Positions 13,851-22,652 of a stretch of DNA of 64,000 nt are shown in pieces (the first letter of the stretch is position 1; every line of letters begins with the position of its first letter). The stretch is taken from NCBI RefSeq assembly GCF_013410545.1, contig NZ_JACCFV010000001.1:186001-250000 (forward strand), read 5' to 3'. The DNA comes from Pseudoclavibacter chungangensis. GTDB taxonomy: Bacteria > Actinomycetota > Actinomycetes > Actinomycetales > Microbacteriaceae. The notes beneath the pieces were generated by a model. The model made no database searches. It was given only the letters and a program-made list of their open reading frames with translations, and had not been told where the DNA came from. The translations under genes were made by a program, and so were the position numbers.

Positions 13851-14968
13851 GCGGGCACCCCGTCCCGGATGCGCGGATCGATGAGCGCGTAGCCGAGGTC
13901 GATCACGAGGTTGATGAGGGAGTAGAGCAGCGCCGAGAGGACGACGAGCCCGAGGATGAGCGGCATGTCGCGCGAGGAGATGCCGAGCAGCGTGATCTGC
14001 CCGATGCCGGGCCGCCCGAACACCGTCTCCGTGAGGATCGATCCCGTGAGGACGCCGCCGAGCATCGTGCCCGCGATCGTCGACACCGCGAGTAGCGAGT
14101 GGCGCAGCGCGTGCCGCACGCGCAGGCCGATCTCGCCGACGCCGCGCGAGCGCACGGTGAGCGCGAACGGCTGGTCGAGCGCGTGCTCGATGCCGTCGCG
14201 CATGACCTGCGAGATGATCGCCGCGAGCGGGAGCGAGAGGGCGAGCGCGGGCAGCACGAGCGACCCCGGCCCGTCCGCACCGACGACGGGGAACCAGCCC
14301 AGCCAGAAGCTGAACACGAGCAGCAGGATGATGCCGATCCAGTAGACGGGCGTGCTGAGCAGCACGAGCTCGGTGCCGGACGCGAGGAACCGGACGCCGG
14401 GCCGTGCCCCCGAAGTGAGGAGCGCCGTCACGGTCGCGATGAGGATCGCGAGCACGAAGCCCGTGAGCGCGAGCTGCAGGGTCGGCACGATCGCCTCCCC
14501 GATCACCTCGACCACGGGGGAGCGGAACGCGTAGCTCTCGCCGATGTCGCCCGTGAACGCGCGCCCGAGATAGCGCAGGTACTGCACGATGAGCGGCTGG
14601 TCGAGCCCGTACGCGGCCGTCACGACCGCACGCTGCTCCGCGTCGACGATGTTCTCGCCGCCCGAGATGATCGCGACGGGGTCGCCCGGGATCGACTTCA
14701 CGGCGATGAACGTGATCGTCGCGGCGCCCCACAGCACGAGCACGAGCTCGAGCAGTCGGCGACCGACCTGGCGCAGCACGACACCGGCGGGGGACCGGCG
14801 GCGCGCGTCGTCGGACGACGCCGTCGCCTTCCCCGTCCCCGCGGTCGGCCCGTCGGGTGACGGTCCCGGGGCCGCGGCCGTCCGTCGGGGGTCACCCGTC
14901 GTGGCGCCCGCGGCGCTCGCGGTGGGATCACCCGCCCTGGCGTCCGCACCGATATCGTGCTGCGTCAT
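13847..14968 (-). CDS. Peptide ABC transporter permease (DppB-like)
   Basis: A 373-residue permease. The first 65 residues are an Ala/Gly/Thr-rich cytoplasmic extension not usual for DppB. The conserved body starts with LRQVGRRLLELVLVLWGAATITF, then VKSIPGDPVA and YGLDQPLIVQYLRYLGRAFTGDIGES, all typical of DppB/OppB. The EAA-like loop holds ALDQPFALTVRSRGVGEIGLRV. It lies one base downstream of the binding-protein gene and four bases into the DppC gene. Confidence 0.93.
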   Translation of the reverse strand: MTQHDIGADARAGDPTASAAGATTGDPRRTAAAPGPSPDGPTAGTGKATASSDDARRRSPAGVVLRQVGRRLLELVLVLWGAATITFIAVKSIPGDPVAIISGGENIVDAEQRAVVTAAYGLDQPLIVQYLRYLGRAFTGDIGESYAFRSPVVEVIGEAIVPTLQLALTGFVLAILIATVTALLTSGARPGVRFLASGTELVLLSTPVYWIGIILLLVFSFWLGWFPVVGADGPGSLVLPALALSLPLAAIISQVMRDGIEHALDQPFALTVRSRGVGEIGLRVRHALRHSLLAVSTIAGTMLGGVLTGSILTETVFGRPGIGQITLLGISSRDMPLILGLVVLSALLYSLINLVIDLGYALIDPRIRDGVPA

Positions 14969-14969
14969 A

Positions 14970-16625
14970 TCAGCTCCCGTTCGTCAGCCAGGCGTTGTAG
15001 AACAGCGGCTTGGCGTTCGTCGCCCACGCGAGCCCCTGCAGCTCGGACGTGTGCGCGACCTGGTAGTTCGGCACGTACAGCGGCACCGAGTACGCCTGGT
15101 CGATGACCTCGCGCTGCACCTGCGTGTACAGCTCGGCGCGGCGCTCCGGCGTCGCACCGACGGCCTCGTCGAGGAGCGGGTCGAGCGTCGTGACGCGCGA
15201 ACCGTTGCCCGTGCCGACGCTCGCCGAGCCGTACACGGTGCGCAGGATGTCGGCCTCGGCACGCACGAAGAAGTACGCGATCGCGTCGTAGTCACCGGCC
15301 TCCGTGCGGGCCGACTGCGTGCCCGCGTCGACCGAGTCGAGCACGAGGTCGATGCCGATCTTGCGGTACTCCGACTGCAGCGCCTGCAGCAGGTTCGCGT
15401 TCGTTTGCCCCGTGTAGCCCTCGTCGTAGCTGAGGGTCACGGTGAGCGGCGAGCCGTTCTTCGTGCGGATGCCGTCCGCGTTGCGCTCGGTCCAGCCGGC
15501 CTCGTCGAGCAGCGTGTTCGCGCGGTCGGGCTGGTTCTTCCACGAACCGTCGGCGTCGGCGTCCGCGAACTCGGTGTGCGAGCTGAGCGGGCCGGTCGCG
15601 GTCTCGACCGTGCCGAAGAGCGTGGCCTCGATGGCCGCGTCGATGTCGACGCCCGTCTGGAACGCCTGGCGCACCTTCACGTCGTCGAACGGTGCCCGCG
15701 TCGTGTTGAGCTGCAGCGAGTAGGGCACGCCGGGGTTCTGGTACACGTCGACCGTGATCTTCTCGTTCGAGCCGAGCGTCGCGGCGTCGGCGGGCGGCAC
15801 GGAGTCGATCGCCTGCACCTGGCCGCTCTGGAGCGCGCCGAGGCGCGTCGACGACTCGGGCAGGTAGCGGTACTCGATGCCGTCGAGGTGCGCCGGGCCC
15901 GTGTGGGCGAGGTGACCGGGGCCCCAGTTGTAGTCGTCACGCTTCGTGAGCTTCGAGCCCTGTCCCGGCGCGAACGATTCGAGCGTGAAGGGGCCGGAGC
16001 CGACCGCGTTCGTGCTGAGGTCGCCGCCGCTCGTGAGGAACGCGGGCGACTGGATGCCGAGGTAGGAGAGGCTGAGCCCCTGCAGGAGCGGGGCGAACGA
16101 CTCGTCGTAGCGGATGACGACCGTCGTCGCGTCGGGCGCCTCGACGGCGGCGACGGGGCCGAGGAGCGAGCGCGCGTACGTCGAGTTGTTGGCGGGGTCG
16201 AGGACGAAGTCGAAGTTCTGCTTGACCGCGGCCGCGTCGAGCTTCTCGCCGTCCGAGAAGGTGACGTCGTCGCGCAGCGTGAACGTGTACTCGGTGTTCG
16301 CCTCGTTCACGTCCCACTCGGTCGCGAGCCACGGGTGGATCGAATTGTCGACGTCCTGCGACACGAGCGAGTCGACGACGTCGCGCGTGATCGTCGCGGT
16401 CACCGAGCTGCCGGTCAGGTGCGGGTTGATGATGTTCGTGTCGTTGCCGAGGGCGACCTGCAGGACGCCTCCCTCGACGGGCTGGCCGGCGGCCGCGTCC
16501 TCGCCTGTGGCCGTGCCGCTCGCGCAACCGGTGAGGGCGACGAGTGCGGCGAGCGCGAGCGCGGAGAACGCGACGGGGCGGGGCGGACGGTGTGATCGCC
16601 GGGCGCGATCGTGGAGCGAGGTCAC
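14970..16625 (-). CDS. Peptide ABC transporter substrate-binding lipoprotein
   Basis: A 551-residue extracytoplasmic solute-binding protein of family 5. The N-terminus RARRSHRPP is followed by a hydrophobic core and the lipobox LTGC, so it should be lipid-anchored. Mature family features include GGVLQVALGNDTNIINPHL, DNSIHPWLATEWDV and FTLRDDVTFSDGEKLDAAAV. The GTG start has a GAAAGG site about ten bases upstream. It is the first gene of the four-gene transporter operon and divergent from the M19 dipeptidase, which suggests di- or oligopeptides as ligands. Confidence 0.92.
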   Translation of the reverse strand: MTSLHDRARRSHRPPRPVAFSALALAALVALTGCASGTATGEDAAAGQPVEGGVLQVALGNDTNIINPHLTGSSVTATITRDVVDSLVSQDVDNSIHPWLATEWDVNEANTEYTFTLRDDVTFSDGEKLDAAAVKQNFDFVLDPANNSTYARSLLGPVAAVEAPDATTVVIRYDESFAPLLQGLSLSYLGIQSPAFLTSGGDLSTNAVGSGPFTLESFAPGQGSKLTKRDDYNWGPGHLAHTGPAHLDGIEYRYLPESSTRLGALQSGQVQAIDSVPPADAATLGSNEKITVDVYQNPGVPYSLQLNTTRAPFDDVKVRQAFQTGVDIDAAIEATLFGTVETATGPLSSHTEFADADADGSWKNQPDRANTLLDEAGWTERNADGIRTKNGSPLTVTLSYDEGYTGQTNANLLQALQSEYRKIGIDLVLDSVDAGTQSARTEAGDYDAIAYFFVRAEADILRTVYGSASVGTGNGSRVTTLDPLLDEAVGATPERRAELYTQVQREVIDQAYSVPLYVPNYQVAHTSELQGLAWATNAKPLFYNAWLTNGS

Positions 16626-16882
16626 CGGGACTGGCCTTTCGTTGGACGGACATCGGCGGCGACGGTCCGCGTCCCGGATCACGCCGTGCGGCTGTCGACC
16701 GGAGCGGGCGGCCCGCCGGGTCCCGCAACGATAGGGACGGGCGGGGACGCGACGGTGGCGTGCGTCGCCCCCTGAAGGCCGGTGACGGTGGCGGTCACCC
16801 GATGACGTCGCGTGACGCGGGACGCGCGCGGGCGTCCGGTGCCGCACGGCGGCGCCCGCGAGCGACGTCCTAGGCTCCCGGC

Positions 16883-18115
16883 ATGACGCAAGCGGACGAA
16901 CACGACAGGATCGCGGCCGAGGTACTCGCGCGCTCACCCGTCGTCGACGGGCACAACGACCTGCCGCTCGGCCTCCGTGCGCTCGCGCGCGGGCGGGTCG
17001 ACGGGCTCGACGGTCCGCGACCCGAGTTCCAGACCGACCTCCCGCGGCTCCGGGCCGGCGGGGTCGGGGCGCAGTTCTGGTCGGCCTACGTGTCGTCGTC
17101 GCTCCCGGAACCCGAGGCGGTCGTCGCGACGCTCGAGGAGCTCGACCTCATCGCGCGGCTCGTCGCCGCCTACCCTGACAGGCTCGCGCCGGCGTGGACG
17201 GCGGCGCAGGCACACGCGGCGATCGCGTCGGGTCGCATCGCCTCGCTCATCGGCGTCGAGGGCGGGCACAGCATCGCCGGGTCCACGGGCGTTCTCCGAT
17301 CGTTCGCGCGCCTCGGGGTGCGGTACCTGACGCTCACGCACGTCACGAACACGGCGTGGGCCGATGCTGGGACGGACGAGCCCGCGCACGGCGGCCTGAC
17401 CGACGACGGTCGCGCGCTCGTCCGCGAGCTCGGGCGCATCGGGGTCCTCGCCGATCTCTCGCACACGTCCCGCGACACGCAGCTCGCGGCGCTCGACGTC
17501 GCGACGGCGCCCGTCCTGTTCAGTCATTCGTCGTCCTTCGCCGTGACGCCGCACCCGCGGAACGTCGACGACGAGGTCGCGGCCCGCGCTGCCGCGGCCA
17601 GTGGCGTCATCCAGGTGACGTTCGTGCCCGCGTTCGTCTCGACGGCGCTGTGGCGCTGGCAGCGGGATCGCGACGCGTTCCTCGCCGAGCGCGGTGCCTC
17701 GCCGTCGTTCGACTGGCCCGCCGCACCGACGCCCGCGGAGGAGGAACGAGAGCGCACGGAGCCGCGCGCTGCCGCCGCGCGACCGGAACCGCCCGCCGCG
17801 CTCGCCGAGTGGGAAGAACGGCACCCGCGGCCGGAGGTGACGGTCGCGGATGTCGCCGATCACGTCGACCACCTGCGCGAGGTCGCAGGCGTCCGCGGCG
17901 TGGGCCTCGGCGGCGACTACGACGGGATCGACCGCCTGCCGCGCGGCCTCGAGGACGTCTCGGGCTATCCGCGACTGATCGCCGAACTCTCGCGGCGCGG
18001 CTGGAGCGCGGGTGACCTCGAACTCCTGACGGGGAAGAACGTGCTGCGCCTGCTCGGCGACGCGGAGGACGCGGCGAGCGAACCGCTGTGGCCGACACCC
18101 CCGGCGACGCGCTGA
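16883..18115 (+). CDS. Membrane dipeptidase family (peptidase M19)
   Basis: A 410-residue zinc-dependent dipeptidase related to renal dipeptidase. Metal-ligand motifs appear in order: VDGHNDLP (HxD), the glutamate in GVEGGHSIAG, LTHVTNTAWADA, the DLSHTS histidine and the FSHSS histidine. It lacks an obvious signal peptide, so cytoplasmic cleavage of imported dipeptides is likely. It is divergent from the peptide transporter operon with 257 bp between starts. An Arg/Glu/Ala-rich insert (EEERERTEPRAAAARPEPPA) lies near residues 290-310. Confidence 0.9.
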   Translation: MTQADEHDRIAAEVLARSPVVDGHNDLPLGLRALARGRVDGLDGPRPEFQTDLPRLRAGGVGAQFWSAYVSSSLPEPEAVVATLEELDLIARLVAAYPDRLAPAWTAAQAHAAIASGRIASLIGVEGGHSIAGSTGVLRSFARLGVRYLTLTHVTNTAWADAGTDEPAHGGLTDDGRALVRELGRIGVLADLSHTSRDTQLAALDVATAPVLFSHSSSFAVTPHPRNVDDEVAARAAAASGVIQVTFVPAFVSTALWRWQRDRDAFLAERGASPSFDWPAAPTPAEEERERTEPRAAAARPEPPAALAEWEERHPRPEVTVADVADHVDHLREVAGVRGVGLGGDYDGIDRLPRGLEDVSGYPRLIAELSRRGWSAGDLELLTGKNVLRLLGDAEDAASEPLWPTPPATR

Positions 18116-18210
18116 TCGGAGAGCGTCTGCCCGGGGAGCGTTCGCGAGAGGAGCGTCTGCGCGACGGCGAATTTGCGAGAGGGAGCGTCTGCGTGAGCGT
18201 CGAATCCCAA

Positions 18211-18266
18211 TCCATCCGAGTTGTTGCTACTCGGCCCGCGGCTCGGTAGCAACAACCCGGCTTTCT
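18211..18266. repeat. Intergenic palindrome, copy 3 (degenerate)
   Basis: The inner stem GTTGTTGCTAC/GTAGCAACAAC (18220-18230 and 18246-18256) is intact but the flanks and apex carry several mismatches (CGAGTT against AACCCGG). A CTTTCT run follows on the plus strand. It lies 100 bp after the dipeptidase stop. It looks like a decayed copy of the same element. Confidence 0.8.
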
Positions 18267-18344
18267 GTGCGCGTCGGGGCATCGGAACGGCAGCGCAGGG
18301 GGTGCTCGTGCGTGACCCTGAGTTCCGGAGCGACGCCGATTCAT

Positions 18345-18394
18345 CCGGGTTGTTGCTACCGGGCCCGCGGCCCGGTAGCAACAACCCGGCTTTT
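18345..18394 (+). repeat. Intergenic palindrome, copy 4 (one-sided T-run)
   Basis: Perfect 21-bp arms (18345-18365 and 18369-18389) surround a CGC loop. CTTTTT follows the right arm, but the left flank is GATTCAT with no A-run, so the terminator polarity is plus-strand only. It sits 26 bp beyond the stop of the convergent SDR. Copies 3 and 4 together fill the 300-bp gap between the dipeptidase and the SDR. Confidence 0.88.
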
Positions 18395-18415
18395 TCAGGG
18401 CGGGTGGTGTGAGGG

Positions 18416-19261
18416 CTACTTCGCGAGGTAGCCGCCGTCGACCGGGATCGACACCCCGGTGAGATAGGTCGCCGCGGGACTCGCGAGGTACGAGACCGCC
18501 CCCGCGACGTCCTGCGGCGTCGCGATGCGGCCGAGCGGGATCGCGCCCGCGACATGCGCCTCGGTCGCGGCCGGATCGGGCTGCGCGGCGACCCACTCCT
18601 CGTAGAGCGGCGTGCGGGTCATCCCCGGCGCGACCGCGTTGACACGGATGTCGTGCGGCGCGAGCTCCACCGCCATCGCTCGCGTGAACGCCAGCATGGC
18701 ACCCTTCGAGGCGCTGTACACGCCCATGGTCACGACCCCGATCTCGGCGAGACGTGAGGTGACGTTGATGATCGCCCCACCCTGTCCGCGAGCGTGCATC
18801 GCGCGGGCGGCGGCCTGGAGGCAGAGCATCGCGGCGAAGGTGTTGAGCTCGAACGTCTCGCGGATCTCGTGCTCGGGCACCTCGAGGAACGGAACCGTGT
18901 GGTCGATACCCGCGTTGTTGACGAGCACATCGAGGTGACCGTGCCGACGGACGACCTCCTCGACGAGCTCCTGCGGACCGCCCTTCGCGGCGAGATCGGC
19001 TCGGACGAACTCGACCGCCGGCCCGAGCGCCTCGGCGACGGCCGCGCCGCGGGCCTCGCTCCGTCCCGACACGACGACCGTGAATCCGTCGTCGCGCAAT
19101 CGGCGGGCGATCTCGACGCCGATGCCGGACGTCGCCCCGGTGACGAGCGCGATCCGCTGCGTGGACGCGACCGAGGCGGCAGGAACGCCGACCGGCTCGG
19201 CGCCCGGTTGTTCCGGAGCCCCGTTCGTCGCGGTGTCGAGTGCGTCGTCGTTTCGGTTCAC
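18416..19261 (-). CDS. Short-chain dehydrogenase/reductase (SDR)
   Basis: A 281-residue classical SDR. The NAD(P)-binding motif is TGATSGIG near residue 42, then NNAG, a serine in NVTSRL and the catalytic YSASKGAM. PVDGGY ends the fold as usual. The first 35 residues are a disordered extension (DTATNGAPEQPGAEPVG). GTG at 19261 is chosen because GAGGA stands 9-13 bases upstream and sequence further upstream is a simple heptamer repeat. Substrate unknown; relatives act on sugars, steroids or 3-oxoacyl compounds. The protein reads out towards the copy 3/4 palindromes. Confidence 0.88.
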   Translation of the reverse strand: MNRNDDALDTATNGAPEQPGAEPVGVPAASVASTQRIALVTGATSGIGVEIARRLRDDGFTVVVSGRSEARGAAVAEALGPAVEFVRADLAAKGGPQELVEEVVRRHGHLDVLVNNAGIDHTVPFLEVPEHEIRETFELNTFAAMLCLQAAARAMHARGQGGAIINVTSRLAEIGVVTMGVYSASKGAMLAFTRAMAVELAPHDIRVNAVAPGMTRTPLYEEWVAAQPDPAATEAHVAGAIPLGRIATPQDVAGAVSYLASPAATYLTGVSIPVDGGYLAK

Positions 19262-19279
19262 GGTTGGTCCTCGATCGTC

Positions 19280-19386
19280 GTGGTGCGTGGTGCGTGGTGC
19301 GTGGTGCGTGGTGCGTGGTGCGTGGTGCCTTGTGCGTGGTGCGTGGTGCGTGGTGCGTGGTGCGTGGGGAGTGGTGGTGCGTGGTC
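19280..19386. repeat. Heptamer tandem array GTGGTGC just upstream of the SDR
   Basis: About fourteen 7-base units of GTGGTGC with two interruptions (near 19328 and 19366) occupy the 5' region of the SDR, ending only 18 bases before its GTG start. Every frame through it is open because the unit lacks stops. A perfect simple repeat at this position is prone to slippage and changes the distance between any upstream promoter and the ribosome binding site. Confidence 0.9.
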
Positions 19387-19546
19387 GCGAGTTGTGGTGC
19401 CGGGCGTCGCGGTCCGTCCCCTGTGATTCGACCTTACGGATCGTCCGGGCCCGCCGCTCTCGACCGATTCGTCGGGGCACCGCTCGCGTCGGCCGGTATC
19501 GCCGCGCGAAGACCCCTCGACCTCTCGTGCCGGGGCAGCTGATCCG

Positions 19547-19598
19547 GCCGGGTTGTTGCTACCGGGCCCGGGGCTCGGTAGCAACAACCCGGCTTTTT
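19547..19598 (+). repeat. Intergenic palindrome, copy 5
   Basis: Arms 19547-19569 and 19571-19593 (GCCGGGTTGTTGCTACCG core) match apart from one apex base, followed on the plus strand by TTTTT. Both neighbouring genes are on the minus strand, so the T-run faces away from the MFS gene it follows. Confidence 0.88.
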
Positions 19599-19600
19599 GC

Positions 19601-19655
19601 GCAGTCGGAGCCGCAGTCGGAGCCGGAGCCGGAGCCGGAGCCGCAGCCGCAGCCT
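19601..19655. repeat. Hexamer/12-mer simple repeat (GGAGCC, GCAGCC)
   Basis: Two copies of GCAGTCGGAGCC are followed by runs of GGAGCC and GCAGCC directly beside palindrome copy 5. No gene is supported in 19262-19687; the region consists of the heptamer array, unique sequence, the palindrome and this repeat. Confidence 0.7.
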
Positions 19656-19687
19656 CGTCGGCGTCCGGTCGGCCCCGCGTCGGCCGG

Positions 19688-21120
19688 TCAGGGCTTGTTG
19701 GGCTTGCCGATCAGGGTTTCGCCGTTCGCGATGCGCAGGTGGTCGTCGCTGCCCGGGATCACGTTGCCGCGCAACGAACGGCCCGCCGTCTCCTTGAACG
19801 TGAGCACCGAGACGAGCCCGAGCACGCCAGCGACCATGAGATAGAAACCGGGGACGAGCACGTTGCCCGTCGCGTCGATGAGCCACTCGTTCACCATGCC
19901 CGAGGTACCACCGAATACCGCCGTCGAGATGTTGTAGCCGATCGCGAAGCCCGAGTAGCGCACGGCCGTCGGGAACAGCGCAGGCAGCGTCGACGAGATC
20001 GTCGCGAGCACCATGACGAGGAAGATGCCGAGGATCCCGATGCCGATCACCTGCGACCAGAGGGCGTCGATCTGGATGAGCATGACCGCGGCAGTGACAG
20101 CACGATGAACCCGATGCTCGCGACGATGAGCTGCGGCTTCCGGCCGATCCGGTCGCTCAACACGCCGAACGGCACGATCACCGCCATCATGAGCAGCTGG
20201 ATGATGACGAGCGAGAAGTTCGCCTCGGCGGCCCCGTGCCCGAGCGTCGACGAGAGGTACGTCGGCATGTACGTGAGCACGATGTAGAACGCCACGTTGA
20301 CGAGGATCACGAAGCCGATGAGCTTGAGTACCTGGAACGGGTACGTGACGATGAGTGTGCCGAGCGCCTTGAACGCGGACTCGTTCGTCGTGGTGTGCGC
20401 CGAGTCCTCGGTGAAGGTCTCGGATTCGGTGAGGTGGCGGCGCATCCACAGCGCGACGCCGCCGAGCAGGAGCGTGAGGAGGAACGGCGCGCGCCACCAG
20501 CCGGCGAGCATGCCGTCCTCGCCGAGGACGAGCGTCATGGTCGTGCACAGGATCGCGGCGGCGCTGAAACCTGCGAGCGTGCCGAACTCGAGGAACGAGC
20601 CGTACTGGCCGCGCTTGTTGTCGGGCGCGTGCTCCGACATGAACACCGCGGCGCCCGCGTACTCGCCGCCCGCCGAGAAACCCTGCACCATGCGCAGGAA
20701 CACGAGCAGGATCGGCGCGAGGTAGCCGACCTGGTCGAATGTCGGGAGCACGCCGATGAGTGCCGTCGAGAGGCTGATGACGACGATCGTGAACACGAGC
20801 ACCTTGCGGCGTCCGATGCGGTCGCCGAGCGGCCCGAGGATGATCTCGCCGAAGGGCCGGACGAGGAACGAGATCGCGAAGCCGCCGAGCGCGAGGATCG
20901 TGGGCAGCGCGCCCGACTCGTCGCCGAACGTGAAGATCAGTTGCGCGATGTAGACGACGCGGTAGCCGTACACGCCGTAGTCGAACCACTCGATCGCGTT
21001 CCCGATCGCCGAGCCGGCGACCGACTTGCGTGCGGTGCGTCGCTGCACCGGTGAGAGGTCGATGTCGCGCGTGATGGGCGGCGGCTCGTACGTGCCGGCC
21101 GAGATGTCCTTCTGACTCAT
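19688..21120 (-). pseudogene. MFS metabolite:proton symporter (ProP/ShiA-like), single-base frameshift
   Basis: The gene starts at ATG 21120 (MSQKDISAGTYEPPPI) and reads as a metabolite/H+ symporter: SAIGNAIEWFDYGVYGY, GPLGDRIGRRKVLV, and ALIGVLPTFDQVGYLAPILL. The frame breaks near 20086-20092 within CCGCGG after helix 10. Beyond that the correct sequence (AVMLIQIDALWSQVIGIGIL to the C-terminus IGKPNKP) continues in another frame. Restoring one base (CTG CCG GCG GTC ATG) joins the halves into a normal protein of about 477 residues. Its ATG overlaps the peptidase TGA. It may be a real pseudogene or a sequencing deletion. Confidence 0.85.
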
Positions 21121-22652
21121 GGTGTTGCTCCTGTCAGGGTGGCGGTCGACGCGCGCATCGGTGCGGCCGCGTCGTCGTGATGGTGGTGGGCGCTTCGGAG
21201 CGCGATGAGGGCGTAGGCGCGGGCGGCGGTGAGGAGGTCGCTCACGGCCACACGCTCGTCGGGTTGGTGTGCCTGTCCGATGACGTCGCCCGGACCCAGC
21301 ACGAGGGTCGGCACCTCGTGGTGGGCGGCGAGGAATCCGCCCTCGCACGCCGCCGTCCAGACGCCGACGTCGCCCGTCCCGCCGACCGATCGGACGACGT
21401 CGCGGACGGTCGTCACGAGGGCGGAGTCGGGGTCGGTGACGAAGCCGGGCATCGTCATCTCGACGGCGCCGGCGAGCGCGATGCGGTCCGTGCCGGGGCG
21501 GGCTCGCTCGCCGATGCGCGCCCTCGCGTCGGCGAGGAGGTCGGCGAGGATCGTCCCGGGCTCCTCACCGGGAAGATTTCGGCGGTCGACCGACAGGGTG
21601 CAGCGATCGGGCACGATCGACGTGCCGTGGCCGCCCTCGATCGTTCCGACGCTCCACGTCGCCGCACCGAGCACCTCGTGGGGTGTTCCCGCGAGGCGGG
21701 CGTGATCGGCCTCGATCGCGGCGACGACGTCGGTCGCGGCGAGGATCGCGCTCGCGCCGGACGCGGGACGCCCCGCGTGCGCGCTCGCTCCCGCGACGTC
21801 GATGCGGAGGTTCGTGGCGCCGCGACAGCCCGTGATCGTGACGAGCCCCGTGGGTTCGGCGACGAGGCACGCGCTGAAGCGGTGGCGTGGCGCGTGCGCG
21901 ATGTGGTGGAGCGCGCCGGTCGCGTCGACCTCCTCGTCGACGGTGCACACGAGCGTCATGGCGAGCTCGGGGGCACAGGCGTGCACGGCCCGCATCGCGT
22001 GCACGACAGCGGCGAGGCCGCCGCGCATGTCGGTCGTGCCGCGCCCGATGATGGTGTCGCCGTCCCGTCGCGGCTCGAACGGGTCGCCGGTCCAGCCCGG
22101 CCCGGCGGGCACGACGTCGCTGTGGCCGAGGAAGAGGACCCCGCCTGGCTCGGCGCGCGCGTCCGGCGGTTCGTCCGGGCGGGGCGCACGGCCGAAGCGC
22201 GCGACGAGGTTGGGGCGGCCGGGTGCGACCTCGTCGCGTTCGACGTCGGCGCCGGCCGCGAGGAGCGCCTCGGCGAGCACGTCGACGCACGCCGCCTCGG
22301 TGCCGCCCTAGTTCTCGCCGCCCGTGCGCACGAGCCGTTCGGTGAGTTCGGTGACGGACTCGGCGTCGATCAGGCCGAGCACGCGCGCTTCGAGCGCCTC
22401 GTCGACGACGACGGGATCGGCGGGGCGAGGCAGGTCGTCGGCCGAGGCGGGAGCGACCGCGGTCGTCGCGACGCGCGTCGCGGGCGAGGCGATGAGCGCA
22501 CGCACGGCCGCACCCGCGATCTGGCGCTGCTTGGCGGGCGCCGCGTCGGGCAGCCAGACGGCGCCCGTGACCGGCGGCGTCGCCCGTGGCCGATCGCGCT
22601 CGGCGTCGGCGGACGTCCTCGGGTCGGGCGCGGGGCGCTCGGCGGTCGTCAT
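21117..22652 (-). pseudogene. M20 metallopeptidase (ArgE/DapE family) with in-frame TAG
   Basis: The frame from ATG 22652 to TGA 21117 is continuous except for a TAG at 22310-22308. Family sequence runs straight across it: IDAESVTELTERLVRTGGEN before the stop, GGTEAACVDVLAEALLAAGA after. Where relatives have Pro or Gly the codon is TAG. Metal-binding motifs downstream are intact: FLGHSDVVPAGPGW, GRGTTDMRGG, TVDEEVDATGA and a late GQAHQPDE. The 90-residue Ala/Pro-rich N-terminal extension is unusual. The ATG overlaps the aminotransferase TGA. The downstream part alone lacks the first helix and strand, so the allele is probably inactive unless the stop is read through. Confidence 0.8.

Noticed and set aside
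21117..22280. Taking the downstream ATG/GTG frame as a complete M20 peptidase
   Set aside because: It would lack the conserved first segment, which is present in the same frame just before the TAG, so an interrupted gene explains the data better.
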